64,000 nucleotides of DNA from positions 62,001 through 126,000 of the forward strand of contig NZ_JAHQZT010000008.1 of assembly GCF_019061305.1 (NCBI RefSeq). The letters are read 5' to 3'. Numbering within the stretch: the stretch's first letter is position 1; each line of letters starts with the position of its first letter. Both the position numbers and the translations under genes were made by a program. Source of the stretch: Marinobacterium weihaiense. Lineage in GTDB: Bacteria; Pseudomonadota; Gammaproteobacteria; Pseudomonadales; Balneatricaceae. Below are positions 36,483 to 47,022 of this stretch, one piece after another. Below the pieces are notes generated by a model. It was given only the letters and a program-made list of their open reading frames with translations. It did no database searches and was not told the origin of the DNA.

Positions 36483-37430
36483 TTAGTACACCCGTGCCCG
36501 TTTCTCAAATTTCCAGGTGCGAATAATTTCCAGCCGGTCGACATGCTTGCGCATCTCCACCGGGAAACTCTGGAATGGCGAAGCCAGCTGGACGATGCGG
36601 ATTGCCGCTTCGTCCAACGTACGGTGTCCTGATGAGGCCAGTACCTCCACGTTGACGACCTGACCATCCGGGTTCAGGGCCACCAGTAGGCGCAGGGTGC
36701 CCTGCAGGCCCTGGCGGCGGGCCTCTTCCGGGTAGTTCAGGTTGCCGACGGTTTCCACGCGGCGCCGCCAGTTGTCCAGGTAGCCGGCGTACTTGTGTGA
36801 GCGCGTCGCCGCCGAGGTCAGGCGCAGAATGCGCGGCTTCTTGGCGCGTTCTTCACGAATCAGGTCCAGCTTGGCCTGCAGACTGGCCATTTCCAGGCTG
36901 CGGGCCATTAGAGAAGTGGACTGATTCGGTTGAGGCTCAGGTGGTGACGTGCGTGTTTCGCGTGCCGCCTCGGTCCGGTTGGGGGCCTGCTCGCTTTGTC
37001 GGGCCAGTTCGGCACGGGCCGCACGGAGTGTGCCCTGTTCCTGCTCGGTCTGCTCGCCAGGGCCCGTTTCCGTGCCGGGGTCCGCCTTGGGAGGTGTGTC
37101 CGAGGGCGCCGGCTGCGCCGCCTGATGGCGCGTCTGCTGGCTGTTGAGTGGCGCGATTTCCGTGGTTGATGGCGTGGCGACTTCCTCGGCATTGCCGCTG
37201 CCGCGCTGGTTATGCTGGGCGATGAAGTCGGCCTGGTCCGGTGCATCCTGCTGTGGATACTGGGCCAGCGTTACGTCCAGCGTCTGTTCCGGCGGCTCCG
37301 GTTCGGGAATGTGAAAGCTCAGTGTCAGCAGCAGGACGCCGTGTACCAGCGTGGCGATAAACAGCATGAAGCCGAAGCCGTCACTGTTCAGGTGGTGCCA
37401 GAGGGGTAAACGGTCGTCCTGGGTGTTCAT
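36483..37430 (-). CDS. tonB: TonB-family energy transducer
   Basis: A 315-residue TonB. One N-terminal membrane helix (about 18-38, FMLFIATLVHGVLLLTLSF) is followed by a long hydrophilic linker rich in Pro, Gln and Glu (about 40-190) that spans the periplasm, and a C-terminal TonB_C domain (about 225-315, LNYPEEARRQGLQGTLRLLVALNPDGQVVNVEVLASSGHRTLDEAA). TonB passes proton-motive energy from ExbBD to outer-membrane receptors. No exbBD or receptor gene is adjacent. It starts inside the gshB end (ATGA overlap), as in Pseudomonas, where the role of this TonB has been linked to pili and motility. Confidence 0.9.
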   Translation of the reverse strand: MNTQDDRLPLWHHLNSDGFGFMLFIATLVHGVLLLTLSFHIPEPEPPEQTLDVTLAQYPQQDAPDQADFIAQHNQRGSGNAEEVATPSTTEIAPLNSQQTRHQAAQPAPSDTPPKADPGTETGPGEQTEQEQGTLRAARAELARQSEQAPNRTEAARETRTSPPEPQPNQSTSLMARSLEMASLQAKLDLIREERAKKPRILRLTSAATRSHKYAGYLDNWRRRVETVGNLNYPEEARRQGLQGTLRLLVALNPDGQVVNVEVLASSGHRTLDEAAIRIVQLASPFQSFPVEMRKHVDRLEIIRTWKFEKRARVY

Positions 37431-38380
37431 CGTGTTGCCAATTCCTTTTCAATGCAGTCCATCAGCTCCATGCCGATGTCGAGGTTAAACTGATCGTCCA
37501 GTTCGCGGATACAGGTCGGGCTGGTGACATTGATTTCGGTCAGGTAATCGCCGATCACATCGAGGCCGACAAACAACAGGCCTTTCTCACGCAGGGTCGG
37601 GCCGACCTGTTCAGCGATCCAGCGGTCGCGGTCGCTCAATGGGCGGCCCTCACCGCGGCCACCGGCGGCCAGGTTGCCGCGGGTCTCGCCGGCCATGGGA
37701 ATGCGGGCCAGGGCGTAGGGCACCGGCTCACCGTTGATCATCAGGATGCGCTTGTCGCCGTCCTTGATCTCGGGAATGTACTTCTGCGCCATGATGGTTG
37801 CGGTGCCATGGGCGGTCAGGGTCTCAATGATCACGCCCAGATTGGTGCCGTCTTCACGAATATGGAAGATGGAAGACCCGCCCATGCCGTCCAGCGGTTT
37901 GAAAATGACATCCTTGTGCTCGGCGTGGAACTGGCGCAGCAGGTCTTCGCGACGGGTGACCAGTACCGGTGGGCAGCACTGCGGAAAATGGGTGGCGAAG
38001 AGTTTCTCGTTGAAATCGCGCAGGCTGCCGGTACGGTTGACGATCAGTGTGCCCTGGGATTCAGCCATCGCCAGCAAATGAGTGCTGTAGATGAATTCGT
38101 TGTCGAACGGCGGGTCCTTGCGCATCAGGATGACATCCAGCTCGGCCAGATCACGAATGACATACTCGCCGCGTTCAAACCAGTCATTCGGGTCCATGGC
38201 GACCTTCAGCGGCGCCATTTGCGCCTTAACCACGCCATCGCGCAGAAACAGGTGCTGCTGTTCCATGTAATGCAGCTCCCAGCCCTTGCGCTGAGCGGCC
38301 CAGAGCATGGCCAGAGAGCTGTCCTTTTTGTAGCTGATGGCTTCGATGGGGTCCATCACAATGCCGACTTTGAGAGTCAT
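37427..38380 (-). CDS. gshB: Glutathione synthetase
   Basis: A 317-residue ATP-grasp ligase adding glycine to gamma-glutamylcysteine. The start KVGIVMDPIEAISYKKDSSLAMLWAAQRKGW is the family pattern; the ATP-grasp includes DVIFKPLDGMGGSSIFHI and QKYIPEIKDGDKRILMINGEP, with VTSPTCIRELD at the end. ATG 38380 and GTG 38383 are both spaced well from AGGA. It supplies the glutathione needed by the FghA-AdhC pathway encoded further on. Confidence 0.95.
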   Translation of the reverse strand: MTLKVGIVMDPIEAISYKKDSSLAMLWAAQRKGWELHYMEQQHLFLRDGVVKAQMAPLKVAMDPNDWFERGEYVIRDLAELDVILMRKDPPFDNEFIYSTHLLAMAESQGTLIVNRTGSLRDFNEKLFATHFPQCCPPVLVTRREDLLRQFHAEHKDVIFKPLDGMGGSSIFHIREDGTNLGVIIETLTAHGTATIMAQKYIPEIKDGDKRILMINGEPVPYALARIPMAGETRGNLAAGGRGEGRPLSDRDRWIAEQVGPTLREKGLLFVGLDVIGDYLTEINVTSPTCIRELDDQFNLDIGMELMDCIEKELATR

Positions 38381-38411
38381 CACGAGAGTCCTGTGCTGAA
38401 TTCGATAAGGG

Positions 38412-39140
38412 TTACCCCAGGTCGCCCCAGAGGTACTGCAGGATGGCGCAGGCGGCCACGGGCGCGGTCTCGGTGCGCATGACGCGGGGGCCGAAGGCGA
38501 CGGGCTTGAAACCGGTGGCCAGGGCAGCGTCCACTTCGGCTTCGGTGAGGCCGCCTTCGGGGCCGATCAACAGCGCAACCGAAGTCGGGGCGTTCATGGT
38601 CTGCAGGGGCTGGGCCGTATGGTGGTGCAACACCAGCTTGAGTTCGGCGTCCACATCGGTGATCCACTGCTGCAGCGGGCTGACCTCGAGGATCTCGGGC
38701 ACCCGGGTACGCTGGCTCTGTTCGCAGGCACTGATCGCCACCTGCTGCCAGTGGCGCAGGCGTTTGTCTTCGCGTTCGGCCTTGAGGCGCACTTCACAGC
38801 GCTCGCTGGTCAACGGCGTGATCTGTGCCACACCCATTTCGGTGGCCTTCTGAACGGCGTAGTCCATGCGCTCGCCACGGGACAGAGTCTGGCCGATATG
38901 AATCTGCAGGCCGGATTCGACCGCAGGCTGTGTCACCTCGGAGATCCGGGCGCTGGCGCGGCGCTTGTCCACGGCGGTCAGTTCGGCGGTGTATTCTGCG
39001 CCATCACCATTGAACAGACGGATCAGGTCGCCATCGCGCAGGCGCAGTGCACGCACCACATGCTGGATGCTGGTATCGGACAGGACGATCAGAGCACCGT
39101 CACTGAGCGGCTGAGGTTCATAAACGCGGGGTATGCGCAT
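38412..39140 (-). CDS. rsmE: 16S rRNA m3U1498 methyltransferase RsmE
   Basis: A 242-residue SPOUT-fold methyltransferase that modifies U1498 of 16S rRNA. The PUA-like N-terminal domain (about 1-75, RIPRVYEPQPLSDG) precedes the knotted domain with VALLIGPEGGLTEAEVDAAL and GPRVMRTETAPVAACAIL. ATG 39140 starts the normal family sequence; the open frame extends upstream but has no conserved residues. Position next to gshB is conserved. Confidence 0.94.
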   Translation of the reverse strand: MRIPRVYEPQPLSDGALIVLSDTSIQHVVRALRLRDGDLIRLFNGDGAEYTAELTAVDKRRASARISEVTQPAVESGLQIHIGQTLSRGERMDYAVQKATEMGVAQITPLTSERCEVRLKAEREDKRLRHWQQVAISACEQSQRTRVPEILEVSPLQQWITDVDAELKLVLHHHTAQPLQTMNAPTSVALLIGPEGGLTEAEVDAALATGFKPVAFGPRVMRTETAPVAACAILQYLWGDLG

Positions 39141-39533
39141 AGCGTTCTGCTGGTTCGGGAAACAAGCCGCTATTATGTCGCATGGACTGCGGGGGATGCC
39201 AGTGGGGAGGGTAAGGATCGCGCTGTTCTCACGCAGATCGGCTGTTGTTGGGCTGTTGGTGCCGCGCATCTGCGACAGGCTTTACGTCGTCTGCGATCGT
39301 CACCAACGCTTCGCTAACACGGCATTACCCCGCTGGGCTGACTGAAGTTCAACCGCAGGTGCAAGACGCGTTGTCCAGGGGGTGGGTTAGATCTGGCTGA
39401 CCGTCTGCGGCCAGGGATGGTTTATGGTGTGTCAGACAGAGCTGACCCTATTACCACAGCGGGTGGAAAAGGCGGCTCGATCGTACTGCCTGCCACTGAT
39501 AAGTGGGCAGACAGTACAGATGGATAGCCGGTG
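39141..39533. other. 393-base gap with a hairpin after metK
   Basis: No gene is convincing in this stretch between rsmE and metK. At 39483-39517 the arms GTACTGCCTGCCACT and AGTGGGCAGACAGTAC form a long, slightly imperfect stem with a GATA loop, 17 bases beyond the metK stop. It may end metK transcription, though no T run follows. The rest holds the probable rsmE promoter region. Confidence 0.45.
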
Positions 39534-40724
39534 TTACAGGCCCGCCGCATCCTTCAGGGCGTCCGCCTTGTCGGTCATTTCCCAGGGGAAGGCCAGGAAG
39601 GTGTCATCGCCCACGGTCATTTCGAACGGGTTGCGACCGAAGTGACCGTACGCCGCGGTCTGACGGTACATCGGGTGCAGCAGGTCGAGCATGCGGGTGA
39701 TCGCGTACGGACGCAGGTCGAAGTACGCGCGCACCAGATCGATGATCTTGTCATCGCTGATCTTGCCGGTGCCGAAGGTGTTGATCGATACCGAGGTCGG
39801 CTCGGCGACACCGATGGCGTAGGACACCTGAATCTCGACGCGATCGGCCAAGCCGGCCGCGACGATGTTCTTCGCGACGTAACGACCGGCGTAAGCGGCG
39901 GAACGGTCGACCTTGGACGGGTCCTTGCCGGAGAAGGCGCCACCACCGTGACGCGCCATGCCGCCGTAGGTGTCGACGATGATCTTGCGGCCGGTCAGAC
40001 CACAGTCACCCACCGGGCCGCCGATGACGAACTTGCCGGTCGGGTTAATGTGGTACTGGGTGCCCTTGTGCAGCAGCTCGGCCGGCAGCACGTGCTTGAT
40101 GATCAGTTCCTGTACCGCTTCCTGCAGGTCGGCCTGGGAGACGTCCGGGTTGTGCTGGGTGGACAGTACCACCGCGTCGATCGCTACCGGCTGGCCGTTC
40201 TCGTAGCGGCAGGTCACCTGGGACTTGGCATCGGGACGCAGCCAGGGCAGCAGGCCGGACTTGCGCGCTTCCGCCTGGCGCTCCACCAGACGGTGGGAGA
40301 AGGTGATCGGTGCCGGCATCAGCACGTCGGTCTCGTTGGAGGCATAGCCGAACATCAGGCCCTGGTCACCGGCGCCCTGATCTTCCGGCTTGCTGCGGTC
40401 GACGCCCTGAGCGATGTCCACGGACTGCTTGCCGATGATGTTGATCACGCCACAGGTGTCGCCGTCGTAACCGACGTCGGACGAGGTGTAGCCGATGTCG
40501 CAGATCACGCCACGCACCAGATCTTCCAGGTCGATCCAGGCAGAGGTGCTGATTTCGCCGGAAACGATCGCCACACCGGTCTTGACCATGGTTTCACAGG
40601 CAACACGGGCATACTTGTCTTCCGCGATGATCGCGTCCAGTACGGCATCGGAGATCTGGTCGGCAATTTTGTCCGGGTGCCCTTCGGACACAGACTCGGA
40701 GGTGAACAGGCTGTATTCGCTCAT
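39534..40724 (-). CDS. metK: S-adenosylmethionine synthase
   Basis: A 396-residue enzyme making SAM from methionine and [29 protein letters not shown] is the N-terminal signature, DQGLMFGYA the methionine loop, [19 protein letters not shown] the P-loop-like ATP site. Length is normal. It is divergent from tkt, as in Pseudomonas. I see no SAM riboswitch in its leader. Confidence 0.97.
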   Translation of the reverse strand: MSEYSLFTSESVSEGHPDKIADQISDAVLDAIIAEDKYARVACETMVKTGVAIVSGEISTSAWIDLEDLVRGVICDIGYTSSDVGYDGDTCGVINIIGKQSVDIAQGVDRSKPEDQGAGDQGLMFGYASNETDVLMPAPITFSHRLVERQAEARKSGLLPWLRPDAKSQVTCRYENGQPVAIDAVVLSTQHNPDVSQADLQEAVQELIIKHVLPAELLHKGTQYHINPTGKFVIGGPVGDCGLTGRKIIVDTYGGMARHGGGAFSGKDPSKVDRSAAYAGRYVAKNIVAAGLADRVEIQVSYAIGVAEPTSVSINTFGTGKISDDKIIDLVRAYFDLRPYAITRMLDLLHPMYRQTAAYGHFGRNPFEMTVGDDTFLAFPWEMTDKADALKDAAGL

Positions 40725-40998
40725 TTCCGCAAATAATCCTCACAACAGGGTTGGGCGCAGCCGGCACGGCCGGACTGATCGCTGAAGATGGTGTTGTTCA
40801 AACCGGTTATATTAACGCCAGCCAGCGCGGCTTGCATAACCTCGGCCACATTTTTGCTTGAATTTTTTAGGTAATGGCCATGAAAAACGCTCTATTTGCG
40901 TTTTTGGATTTGAAGCCGGTCGCCATCTGGGTGAAAATTGCGCCTTTAATCCCGAATCCGTAAACCTCAAGGTTGGGTCCAGCCCCAGGAGTAGATTG
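40725..40998. promoter_or_regulatory. metK-tkt divergent promoter region
   Basis: A 274-base noncoding stretch from which both genes must be transcribed. On the tkt side AAAAACGC-TCTATTT-GCGTTTTT (40883-40905) forms an 8-bp stem in the likely leader, ending in five T's, so it resembles a small attenuator. No clear promoter hexamers could be fixed. Confidence 0.4.
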
Positions 40999-42993
40999 AT
41001 GTCCTCTCGCCGAGAACTTGCCAATGCGATCCGCGCATTGAGCATGGACGCCGTACAGAAAGCCAAATCCGGTCATCCGGGTGCCCCCATGGGCATGGCG
41101 GATATTGCCGAAGTGTTGTGGAACGACTTCATGAAGCACAACCCCGGCAACCCGCACTGGTATGACCGTGACCGCTTCGTACTGTCCAACGGCCACGGCT
41201 CCATGCTGATCTACTCGCTGCTGCACCTGACCGGTTACGATGTCAGCATCGAGGACCTGAAGAACTTCCGTCAGCTGCACTCCAAGACGGCGGGTCACCC
41301 GGAATACAGCTACTGCCCAGGCGTGGAAACCACTACTGGCCCGCTGGGTCAGGGCATCACCAACGCGGTGGGCATGGCCGTGGCCGAAAAGGCGCTGGCA
41401 GCCCAGTTCAACCGCGACGGTCACGACATCATCGACCACTACACCTACACCTTCATGGGCGACGGCTGCCTGATGGAAGGCGTCTCCCACGAAGCCTGCG
41501 CCCTGGCCGGTACCCTGGGTCTGGGCAAGCTGATCGCGTTCTGGGATGACAACGGCATCTCCATCGACGGTGAAGTGGAAGGCTGGTTCACCGACGATAC
41601 GCCGGCGCGTTTCGAGTCCTACGGCTGGCAGGTGATCCGTGGCGTGGATGGTCACGACAGCGACCAGATCCGTGCCGCCATCGAACAGGCGCGCAACAAT
41701 GGTGAACAGCCGACCCTGATCTGCTGCAAGACCGTGATCGGTTTCGGCTCCCCGAACAAGCAGGGCAAGGAAGATTGCCACGGCGCCCCGCTGGGCGATG
41801 ACGAGATCGCGCTGACCCGCGCCGCACTGGAATGGCCGCACCCGGCGTTCGAAGTGCCGGAAGAACTGTACGCCGACTGGAACGCCGCTGAAGCCGGCAG
41901 CCGTGCCGAAAACGAATGGAACGAACGCCTGAACGCCTACAAGGCGGCGTACCCGGAACTGGCCGACGAGCTGCTGCGTCGCCTGTCCGGTGATCTGCCG
42001 GCGGACTTCGGTGACAAGGCCGATGCCTGGATCGCGCAGGTGGCCGAGAAGGGCGACACCATCGCCTCCCGCAAGGCCTCGCAGAACGCCATCGAAGCCT
42101 TTGGTCCGATGCTGCCGGAGTTCATGGGCGGCTCTGCCGACCTGGCCGGTTCCAACCTGACGCTGTGGTCCGGCTCCAAGGGCCTGACCCGCGACGATGC
42201 CAGCGGCAACTACATCCACTACGGTGTGCGTGAGTTCGGCATGAGTGCGATCATGAACGGCATCGCCCTGCATGGCGGCTTCATTCCTTACGGCGCCACC
42301 TTCCTGGTGTTCATGGAATATGCCCGTAACGCGGTGCGCATGGCCGCCTTGATGAAGCAGCGCGTGCTGTTCGTTTACACCCACGACTCCATCGGTCTGG
42401 GTGAAGACGGTCCGACGCACCAGCCGATCGAGCAGATCGCCAACCTGCGTCTGACCCCGAACATGGAAACCTGGCGTCCCTGCGATGCGGTGGAATCGGC
42501 CGTATCCTGGAAAGCTTCCGTGCAGCGCACGGATGGTCCGAGTTCCCTGATCTTCTCCCGTCAGGGCCTGCCGCACCAGACCCGTGACGCCGACCAGATC
42601 GCCGCCATCGAGCGCGGTGGTTACATCCTGCGTGACTGTGCCGGTACCCCGGATGCGATCCTGATCGCCACGGGTTCCGAGGTATCCCTGGTGATGGAAG
42701 CCGCTGATGCCCTGACCGCCAAGGGCAAGCAGATCCGCGTCGTGTCCATGCCTTGTACCGAGCGTTTCGACAAGCAGGACGCCGCCTACAAGGAGCAGGT
42801 GCTGCCGGCAGCCGTGACCGCACGTGTCGCCGTGGAAGCGGCCCACGCCGACTTCTGGTACAAGTACGTCGGTCTGAACGGCGCCATTGTCGGTATGCGC
42901 AGCTTCGGCGAATCGGCTCCGGCCGGCGAGCTGTTCAAACTGTTCGGCTTCACCGTCGATAACGTTGTCAGCACGGTTGAAGGCCTGCTGTAA
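40999..42993 (+). CDS. tkt: Transketolase
   Basis: A 664-residue thiamine diphosphate enzyme of the pentose phosphate pathway. [21 protein letters not shown] and [17 protein letters not shown] mark the ThDP/phosphate part, [20 protein letters not shown] ... [10 protein letters not shown] the metal site, and [18 protein letters not shown] and [19 protein letters not shown] the pyrimidine and active-site parts. ATG 40999 has AGGAG seven bases upstream. It is followed by epd and pgk, a sugar-phosphate operon. Confidence 0.97.
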   Translation: MSSRRELANAIRALSMDAVQKAKSGHPGAPMGMADIAEVLWNDFMKHNPGNPHWYDRDRFVLSNGHGSMLIYSLLHLTGYDVSIEDLKNFRQLHSKTAGHPEYSYCPGVETTTGPLGQGITNAVGMAVAEKALAAQFNRDGHDIIDHYTYTFMGDGCLMEGVSHEACALAGTLGLGKLIAFWDDNGISIDGEVEGWFTDDTPARFESYGWQVIRGVDGHDSDQIRAAIEQARNNGEQPTLICCKTVIGFGSPNKQGKEDCHGAPLGDDEIALTRAALEWPHPAFEVPEELYADWNAAEAGSRAENEWNERLNAYKAAYPELADELLRRLSGDLPADFGDKADAWIAQVAEKGDTIASRKASQNAIEAFGPMLPEFMGGSADLAGSNLTLWSGSKGLTRDDASGNYIHYGVREFGMSAIMNGIALHGGFIPYGATFLVFMEYARNAVRMAALMKQRVLFVYTHDSIGLGEDGPTHQPIEQIANLRLTPNMETWRPCDAVESAVSWKASVQRTDGPSSLIFSRQGLPHQTRDADQIAAIERGGYILRDCAGTPDAILIATGSEVSLVMEAADALTAKGKQIRVVSMPCTERFDKQDAAYKEQVLPAAVTARVAVEAAHADFWYKYVGLNGAIVGMRSFGESAPAGELFKLFGFTVDNVVSTVEGLL

Positions 42994-43044
42994 ACGCACC
43001 CCGGCCGGGTGCAGGTACGCACCCGGCACCTGGTAGATACTGGC

Positions 43045-44064
43045 ATGAGCTATCGAATCGCGATCAACGGTTATGGCCGCATCGGACAGGGTGTCCTGCG
43101 AGCGATCTATCAACACGGCCTGCAGTCGGAACTGCAGGTAGTGGCGATCAATGAGCTGTCCGGTCTGGATACGCTCACCTACCTGACCCGCTATGACACC
43201 ACGCACGGCCGTTTCCCCGGCACGGTGGAGAATGACGGTGAGGTGCTGCTGATTAACGGTGATCGCATTCGCGTGTTCAGCCATGCCGAGCCCGAGCAGA
43301 TTCCCTGGGAGGCGCTGGACGTGGATCTGGTGCTGGAATGCTCCGGTGCCTTCAGGACGCGTGCAGATGCCGAGCGGCATCTTGCCAGCGGTGCGCGCAG
43401 GCTGCTGTATTCGCATCCGGCGCAGGCGGATATTGATGCGACCGTGGTGTTCGGCTTCAACGAGCATACGCTCGCCGCCGGGCACCGTATCGCCTCGGCT
43501 GCTTCCTGCACCACCAACTGTGTGGTGCCGGTGCTGAATCTGCTGGATCGTCATTTCGGCATCGATAGCGGCGTGACCACCACCATTCACTCGGCGATGA
43601 ACGATCAGCCGGTGATCGACAGCTACCATCGCAGTGATCTGCGCCTGGCACGCAGTGCCATGCAGTCGATCATCCCGGTGGATACCGGCCTGGGGCGCGG
43701 CATCGACCGTTTGTTGCCGCATTTGGCTGGTCGGTTTGAGTGTCTGCATGTACGGGTACCGACGATTAATGTGTCGCTGATGGACCTGTCGGTGAATCTC
43801 TGCCGTGACACCGATGCCGCCACCGTCAACGCCATGCTGCGCGAAGCGGCCGGCAACGGTCTGGAAGGGCTGTTGGGCTACACCGAGGAACCGCACGCCT
43901 CCATGGACTTCAATACCGACCCGCGCTCCACCGTGGTGGACGGTACCCAAACCCGCGTTGCGGGTGGCCGGCTGTTGAAGCTGCTGTGCTGGTTTGATAA
44001 CGAATGGGCGTTTGCCAACCGGATGCTGGATGTATCCCGGTACTGGCTCAAGCTCAAGGACTGA
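43045..44064 (+). CDS. epd: Erythrose-4-phosphate dehydrogenase (GAPDH family)
   Basis: A 339-residue GAPDH-fold enzyme. [18 protein letters not shown] is the NAD site, [15 protein letters not shown] holds the catalytic Cys, and [15 protein letters not shown] the C-terminal signature. The position between tkt and pgk and the sequence ([52 protein letters not shown]) favour Epd, which starts the pyridoxal phosphate route from erythrose 4-phosphate, over glycolytic GapA. ATG 43045 begins the conserved sequence. Confidence 0.88.
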   Translation: MSYRIAINGYGRIGQGVLRAIYQHGLQSELQVVAINELSGLDTLTYLTRYDTTHGRFPGTVENDGEVLLINGDRIRVFSHAEPEQIPWEALDVDLVLECSGAFRTRADAERHLASGARRLLYSHPAQADIDATVVFGFNEHTLAAGHRIASAASCTTNCVVPVLNLLDRHFGIDSGVTTTIHSAMNDQPVIDSYHRSDLRLARSAMQSIIPVDTGLGRGIDRLLPHLAGRFECLHVRVPTINVSLMDLSVNLCRDTDAATVNAMLREAAGNGLEGLLGYTEEPHASMDFNTDPRSTVVDGTQTRVAGGRLLKLLCWFDNEWAFANRMLDVSRYWLKLKD

Positions 44065-44099
44065 ATAACCGACTCAAACAAGAAACAGGAATCCCTCTG

Positions 44100-45266
44100 A
44101 TGAGCGTTTTGAAGATGACGGATCTGGATCTGGCCGGCAAGCGCGTGCTGATCCGTGAAGACCTCAATGTTCCGGTCAAGGATGGTCAGGTGACCTCCGA
44201 TGCCCGTATCCGTGCCTCCCTGCCCACCATTGAAGTGGCGCTGAAGGCCGGTGCCAAGGTGATGGTGATGTCACACCTGGGCCGTCCCACCGAAGGCGAA
44301 TACGAAGAGCAATACTCGCTGGCGCCGGTGGCCGAGCACATCAGCAAGCTACTGCAGCGTCCGGTACCGCTGGTCAAGGACTGGCTGGACGGTGACTTTG
44401 AGGTGGAAGAGGGCGAACTGGTCCTGCTGGAAAACGTGCGCTTCAATGCCGGTGAAAAGAAGGATAACGAAGCCCTGTCCAAGCAGATGGCGGCGCTGTG
44501 CGACGTCTACGTGATGGATGCCTTCGGCACCGCGCACCGCGCCCAGGCGTCTACCCACGGTGTGGCCAAGTTTGCGCCGGTTGCCTGTGCGGGTCCGCTG
44601 CTGGCTAATGAATTGGATGCCCTGGCCAAGGCGCTGGACAACCCGGCACGTCCGATGGCGGCGATTGTCGGCGGCTCCAAGGTCTCCACCAAGCTGGAAG
44701 TGCTGAATGCGCTGTCCGAGAAGTGCGATCAGCTGATCGTCGGTGGCGGTATCGCCAACACCTTCCTGGCGGCGGCTGGCAAGCCGGTGGGCAAGTCGCT
44801 GTGCGAGCATGACCTGATTCCGGCCGCCAAGGCGCTGATGGAGAAGGTCAATATCCCGCTGCCGGTGGATGTGGTCGTGGCGAAAGAGTTCGCCGAAACC
44901 GCCGAAGCGGTGACCAAGTCCGCCGATGATGTGGCCGATGACGAGATGATCCTGGATATCGGTCCCGAGTCTGCCAAGAACCTGGCCGCTCTGCTGACCA
45001 GCGCCGGTACCATTATCTGGAACGGCCCGGTCGGCGTGTTTGAGTTCGATCAGTTCGGCGAGGGCACCAAGGCGCTGTCACTGGCGATCGCCAACAGCGA
45101 AGGCTTCTCTATCGCCGGCGGTGGCGACACTCTGGCCGCGGTGGATAAATACGACATCGCTGATAAGATCTCCTACATCTCCACCGGCGGCGGTGCCTTC
45201 CTGGAGTTTGTGGAAGGCAAGGTACTGCCGGCGGTTGCGGTATTGGAAGCACGCGCGGCGAAGTGA
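44100..45266 (+). CDS. pgk: Phosphoglycerate kinase
   Basis: A 388-residue kinase of glycolysis and gluconeogenesis. [18 protein letters not shown] is the N-terminal signature, [25 protein letters not shown] and [16 protein letters not shown] follow, and [15 protein letters not shown] is the nucleotide-site glycine loop. Length is standard for bacteria. It starts 35 bases after epd and is followed by a 387-base gap filled with repeats before fba. Confidence 0.97.
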   Translation: MSVLKMTDLDLAGKRVLIREDLNVPVKDGQVTSDARIRASLPTIEVALKAGAKVMVMSHLGRPTEGEYEEQYSLAPVAEHISKLLQRPVPLVKDWLDGDFEVEEGELVLLENVRFNAGEKKDNEALSKQMAALCDVYVMDAFGTAHRAQASTHGVAKFAPVACAGPLLANELDALAKALDNPARPMAAIVGGSKVSTKLEVLNALSEKCDQLIVGGGIANTFLAAAGKPVGKSLCEHDLIPAAKALMEKVNIPLPVDVVVAKEFAETAEAVTKSADDVADDEMILDIGPESAKNLAALLTSAGTIIWNGPVGVFEFDQFGEGTKALSLAIANSEGFSIAGGGDTLAAVDKYDIADKISYISTGGGAFLEFVEGKVLPAVAVLEARAAK

Positions 45267-45309
45267 ACCATCAGTCACTTGCGCAAGCCAGGTCTTGTTC
45301 AGGTGGCTC

Positions 45310-45411
45310 GGCTCGGGCGCCAATCTTGTCGGGACGCCGTGGATACGTCCTTGTAGGCTCCGACCGCGACATCCATGTCGCGGACTGCCCGACAAGACCA
45401 GCACCCGAGCC
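45310..45411 (+). repeat. Hairpin repeat A (plus orientation)
   Basis: Member of a four-copy family in this window. Outer arms GGCTCGGG and TCTTGTCGGG (45310-45333) pair with CCCGACAAGA and CCCGAGCC (45388-45411), broken only by a 6-base internal loop. A 27-nt block at 45334-45360 (ACGCCGTGGATACG, then TCCTTGTAGGCTC) is followed after three bases by an inner perfect hairpin with arms CCGCGACAT and ATGTCGCGG (45364-45383). It lies in the pgk-fba gap. Confidence 0.85.
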
Positions 45412-45457
45412 GATATGCAGGTTGGGCAGAGACTGTTAGAAAGGTGCAGGTTGTGTC

Positions 45458-45529
45458 TGCTCGGGGTCATCCGCCGCAGGGATGCGGCGGTTGAAGCGTA
45501 CAGGGATGTATTTACAGCGTCCCTGAGCA
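45458..45529 (-). repeat. Hairpin repeat B (minus orientation)
   Basis: Second copy in the pgk-fba gap, in the opposite direction to copy A. On the minus strand the 27-nt block (45494-45520) reads ACGCTGTAAATACA then TCCCTGTACGCTT, and three bases later comes a perfect hairpin (arms CCGCCGCA and TGCGGCGG, 45471-45490). Outer arms TGCTCGGGGTC (45458-45468) and GTCCCTGAGCA (45519-45529) pair with one wobble and one mismatch. Confidence 0.82.
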
Positions 45530-45653
45530 AATACGGCCTGCGCCTTGCCCCGCTAGGAAACGTGAGAGTTAGCTCTGTTTTACTTGGGCAATGCAGTGCT
45601 GAACGGCCTGCCAAGAACAGAATTTTTGATGAACCAATTCAAAGGGTGAAACC

Positions 45654-46718
45654 ATGGCTTTGATCTCCATGCGTCAGCTGCTGGACCATGCCGCCGAATA
45701 TGGCTACGGCATTCCGGCGTTTAACGTCAACAACCTGGAGCAGATGCGTGCGATCATGGAAGCGGCGGCCAAGACCGACTCGCCGGTGATCGTGCAGGCC
45801 TCTGCCGGTGCGCGCAAATACGCGGGTTCCAACTTCCTGCGCCACATGATCCTGGCCGCGATCGAAGAGTTTCCGGACGTGCCGGTGTGTATGCATCAGG
45901 ACCACGGTACCAGCCCGGCGGTCTGCCAGCGCTCCATCGCCATGGGCTTCTCCTCGGTGATGATGGATGGCTCCCTGGGTGAAGACGGCAAGACCCCGAC
46001 CGACTACGCCTACAATGTCGACGTGACCCGTCGTACCGTTGAGATGGCGCACGCCTGTGGTGTCTCGGTGGAAGGCGAACTGGGCTGCCTGGGTTCTCTG
46101 GAAACCGGTCAAGCCGGTGAAGAGGACGGTATCGGTGCCGAGGGCATCCTGACCCACGACCAGATGCTGACCGATCCGGACGAAGCGGCCGACTTCGTCA
46201 AGGCCACCAACGTGGATGCGCTGGCAATCGCCTGCGGTACTTCTCACGGTGCCTACAAGTTCACCAAGCCGCCGACCGGTGACATCCTGGCGATCGATCG
46301 CATCAAGGCGATCCACGACCGTATCCCGGGTACCCACTTGGTGATGCACGGCTCCTCTTCCGTGCCGCAGGAGTGGCTGGCGGTGATCAACCAGTTTGGC
46401 GGCGAGATCCCGGAAACCTACGGTGTGCCGGTCGAGCAGATTGTCGAAGGCATCAAGTACGGCGTGCGCAAGGTCAATATTGATACCGACCTGCGTCTGG
46501 CATCTACCGGTGCCGTGCGTCGCTTCCTGGCGGAAAACCCGGCCGAATTTGACCCGCGCAAATTCCTCAAGGCCACCATGCAGGCGATGAGTGAAATCTG
46601 TATCGCCCGTTATGAAGCCTTCGGAACCGCCGGTCATGCCAGCAAGATCAAGGCGGTCTCGCTGGAGGACATGTCCGAGCGTTACATGACCGGTGAGCTG
46701 GACGCTAAGATCAACTGA
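45654..46718 (+). CDS. fba: Class II fructose-bisphosphate aldolase
   Basis: A 354-residue zinc-dependent aldolase of the CbbA-like subgroup. [22 protein letters not shown] starts the barrel, [16 protein letters not shown] holds a zinc ligand His and the catalytic Asp, [18 protein letters not shown] is the loop typical of this subgroup, and GTSHGAYKF and [11 protein letters not shown] hold further zinc-site His residues. It closes the tkt-epd-pgk-fba set and is followed by a clear terminator. Confidence 0.96.
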   Translation: MALISMRQLLDHAAEYGYGIPAFNVNNLEQMRAIMEAAAKTDSPVIVQASAGARKYAGSNFLRHMILAAIEEFPDVPVCMHQDHGTSPAVCQRSIAMGFSSVMMDGSLGEDGKTPTDYAYNVDVTRRTVEMAHACGVSVEGELGCLGSLETGQAGEEDGIGAEGILTHDQMLTDPDEAADFVKATNVDALAIACGTSHGAYKFTKPPTGDILAIDRIKAIHDRIPGTHLVMHGSSSVPQEWLAVINQFGGEIPETYGVPVEQIVEGIKYGVRKVNIDTDLRLASTGAVRRFLAENPAEFDPRKFLKATMQAMSEICIARYEAFGTAGHASKIKAVSLEDMSERYMTGELDAKIN

Positions 46719-46742
46719 TCAGGTACCGGTACGGTAATGGAG

Positions 46743-46775
46743 ACCCGGCACTGCCTTTGGCGTGCCGGGTTTTTT
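46743..46775 (+). terminator. Rho-independent terminator of fba
   Basis: ACCCGGCAC pairs with GTGCCGGGT, with an inner GCC/GGC stem around TTT, and six T's follow. It begins 25 bases after the fba stop. Confidence 0.9.
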
Positions 46776-47022
46776 ATGTCACCTATCCTTCATGTCACTA
46801 TCAAGAGACACTGTAAGTGCTTGATTTAAAATAAGTTTACATACACTTGAGTATACGGTCGTTCAAAACGCGACACTTTTTCACGGGTTACATACCAGCC
46901 TTCGGCTGAACCCGGGATTACCCAGAAAAATATTATATAAATTGTTGTTTATAAAAGTTTTTTATTTTTATGGCACGATTCGTGTTTGTGTTCTTCTGCA
47001 GTCACGGAAAGGAGCAAACAGG
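46776..47022. promoter_or_regulatory. AT-rich gap upstream of the exported-protein pair
   Basis: A 247-base noncoding stretch, strongly AT-rich at 46925-46970 compared with its surroundings. A hairpin GGGTT-ACATACC-AGCC-TTC-GGCT-G-AACCC occupies 46885-46913. The promoter of the 47023 gene probably lies near 46940-46990, but its boxes cannot be set with confidence. Confidence 0.4.

Noticed and set aside
39141-39482. Possible tRNA or small RNA in the rsmE-metK gap
   Set aside because: No cloverleaf, T-loop sequence or promoter-terminator pair could be found.
40867-43950. A 1027-codon open frame antisense to tkt and epd
   Set aside because: It mirrors codon bias of two well-conserved genes, its translation is low-complexity with many H, R and Q, and no family is recognised.
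46971-46986. Sigma-54-like TGGCACG before the 47023 gene
   Set aside because: The -24 part fits, but the expected GC of the -12 part is GT and the TTGC block is missing.
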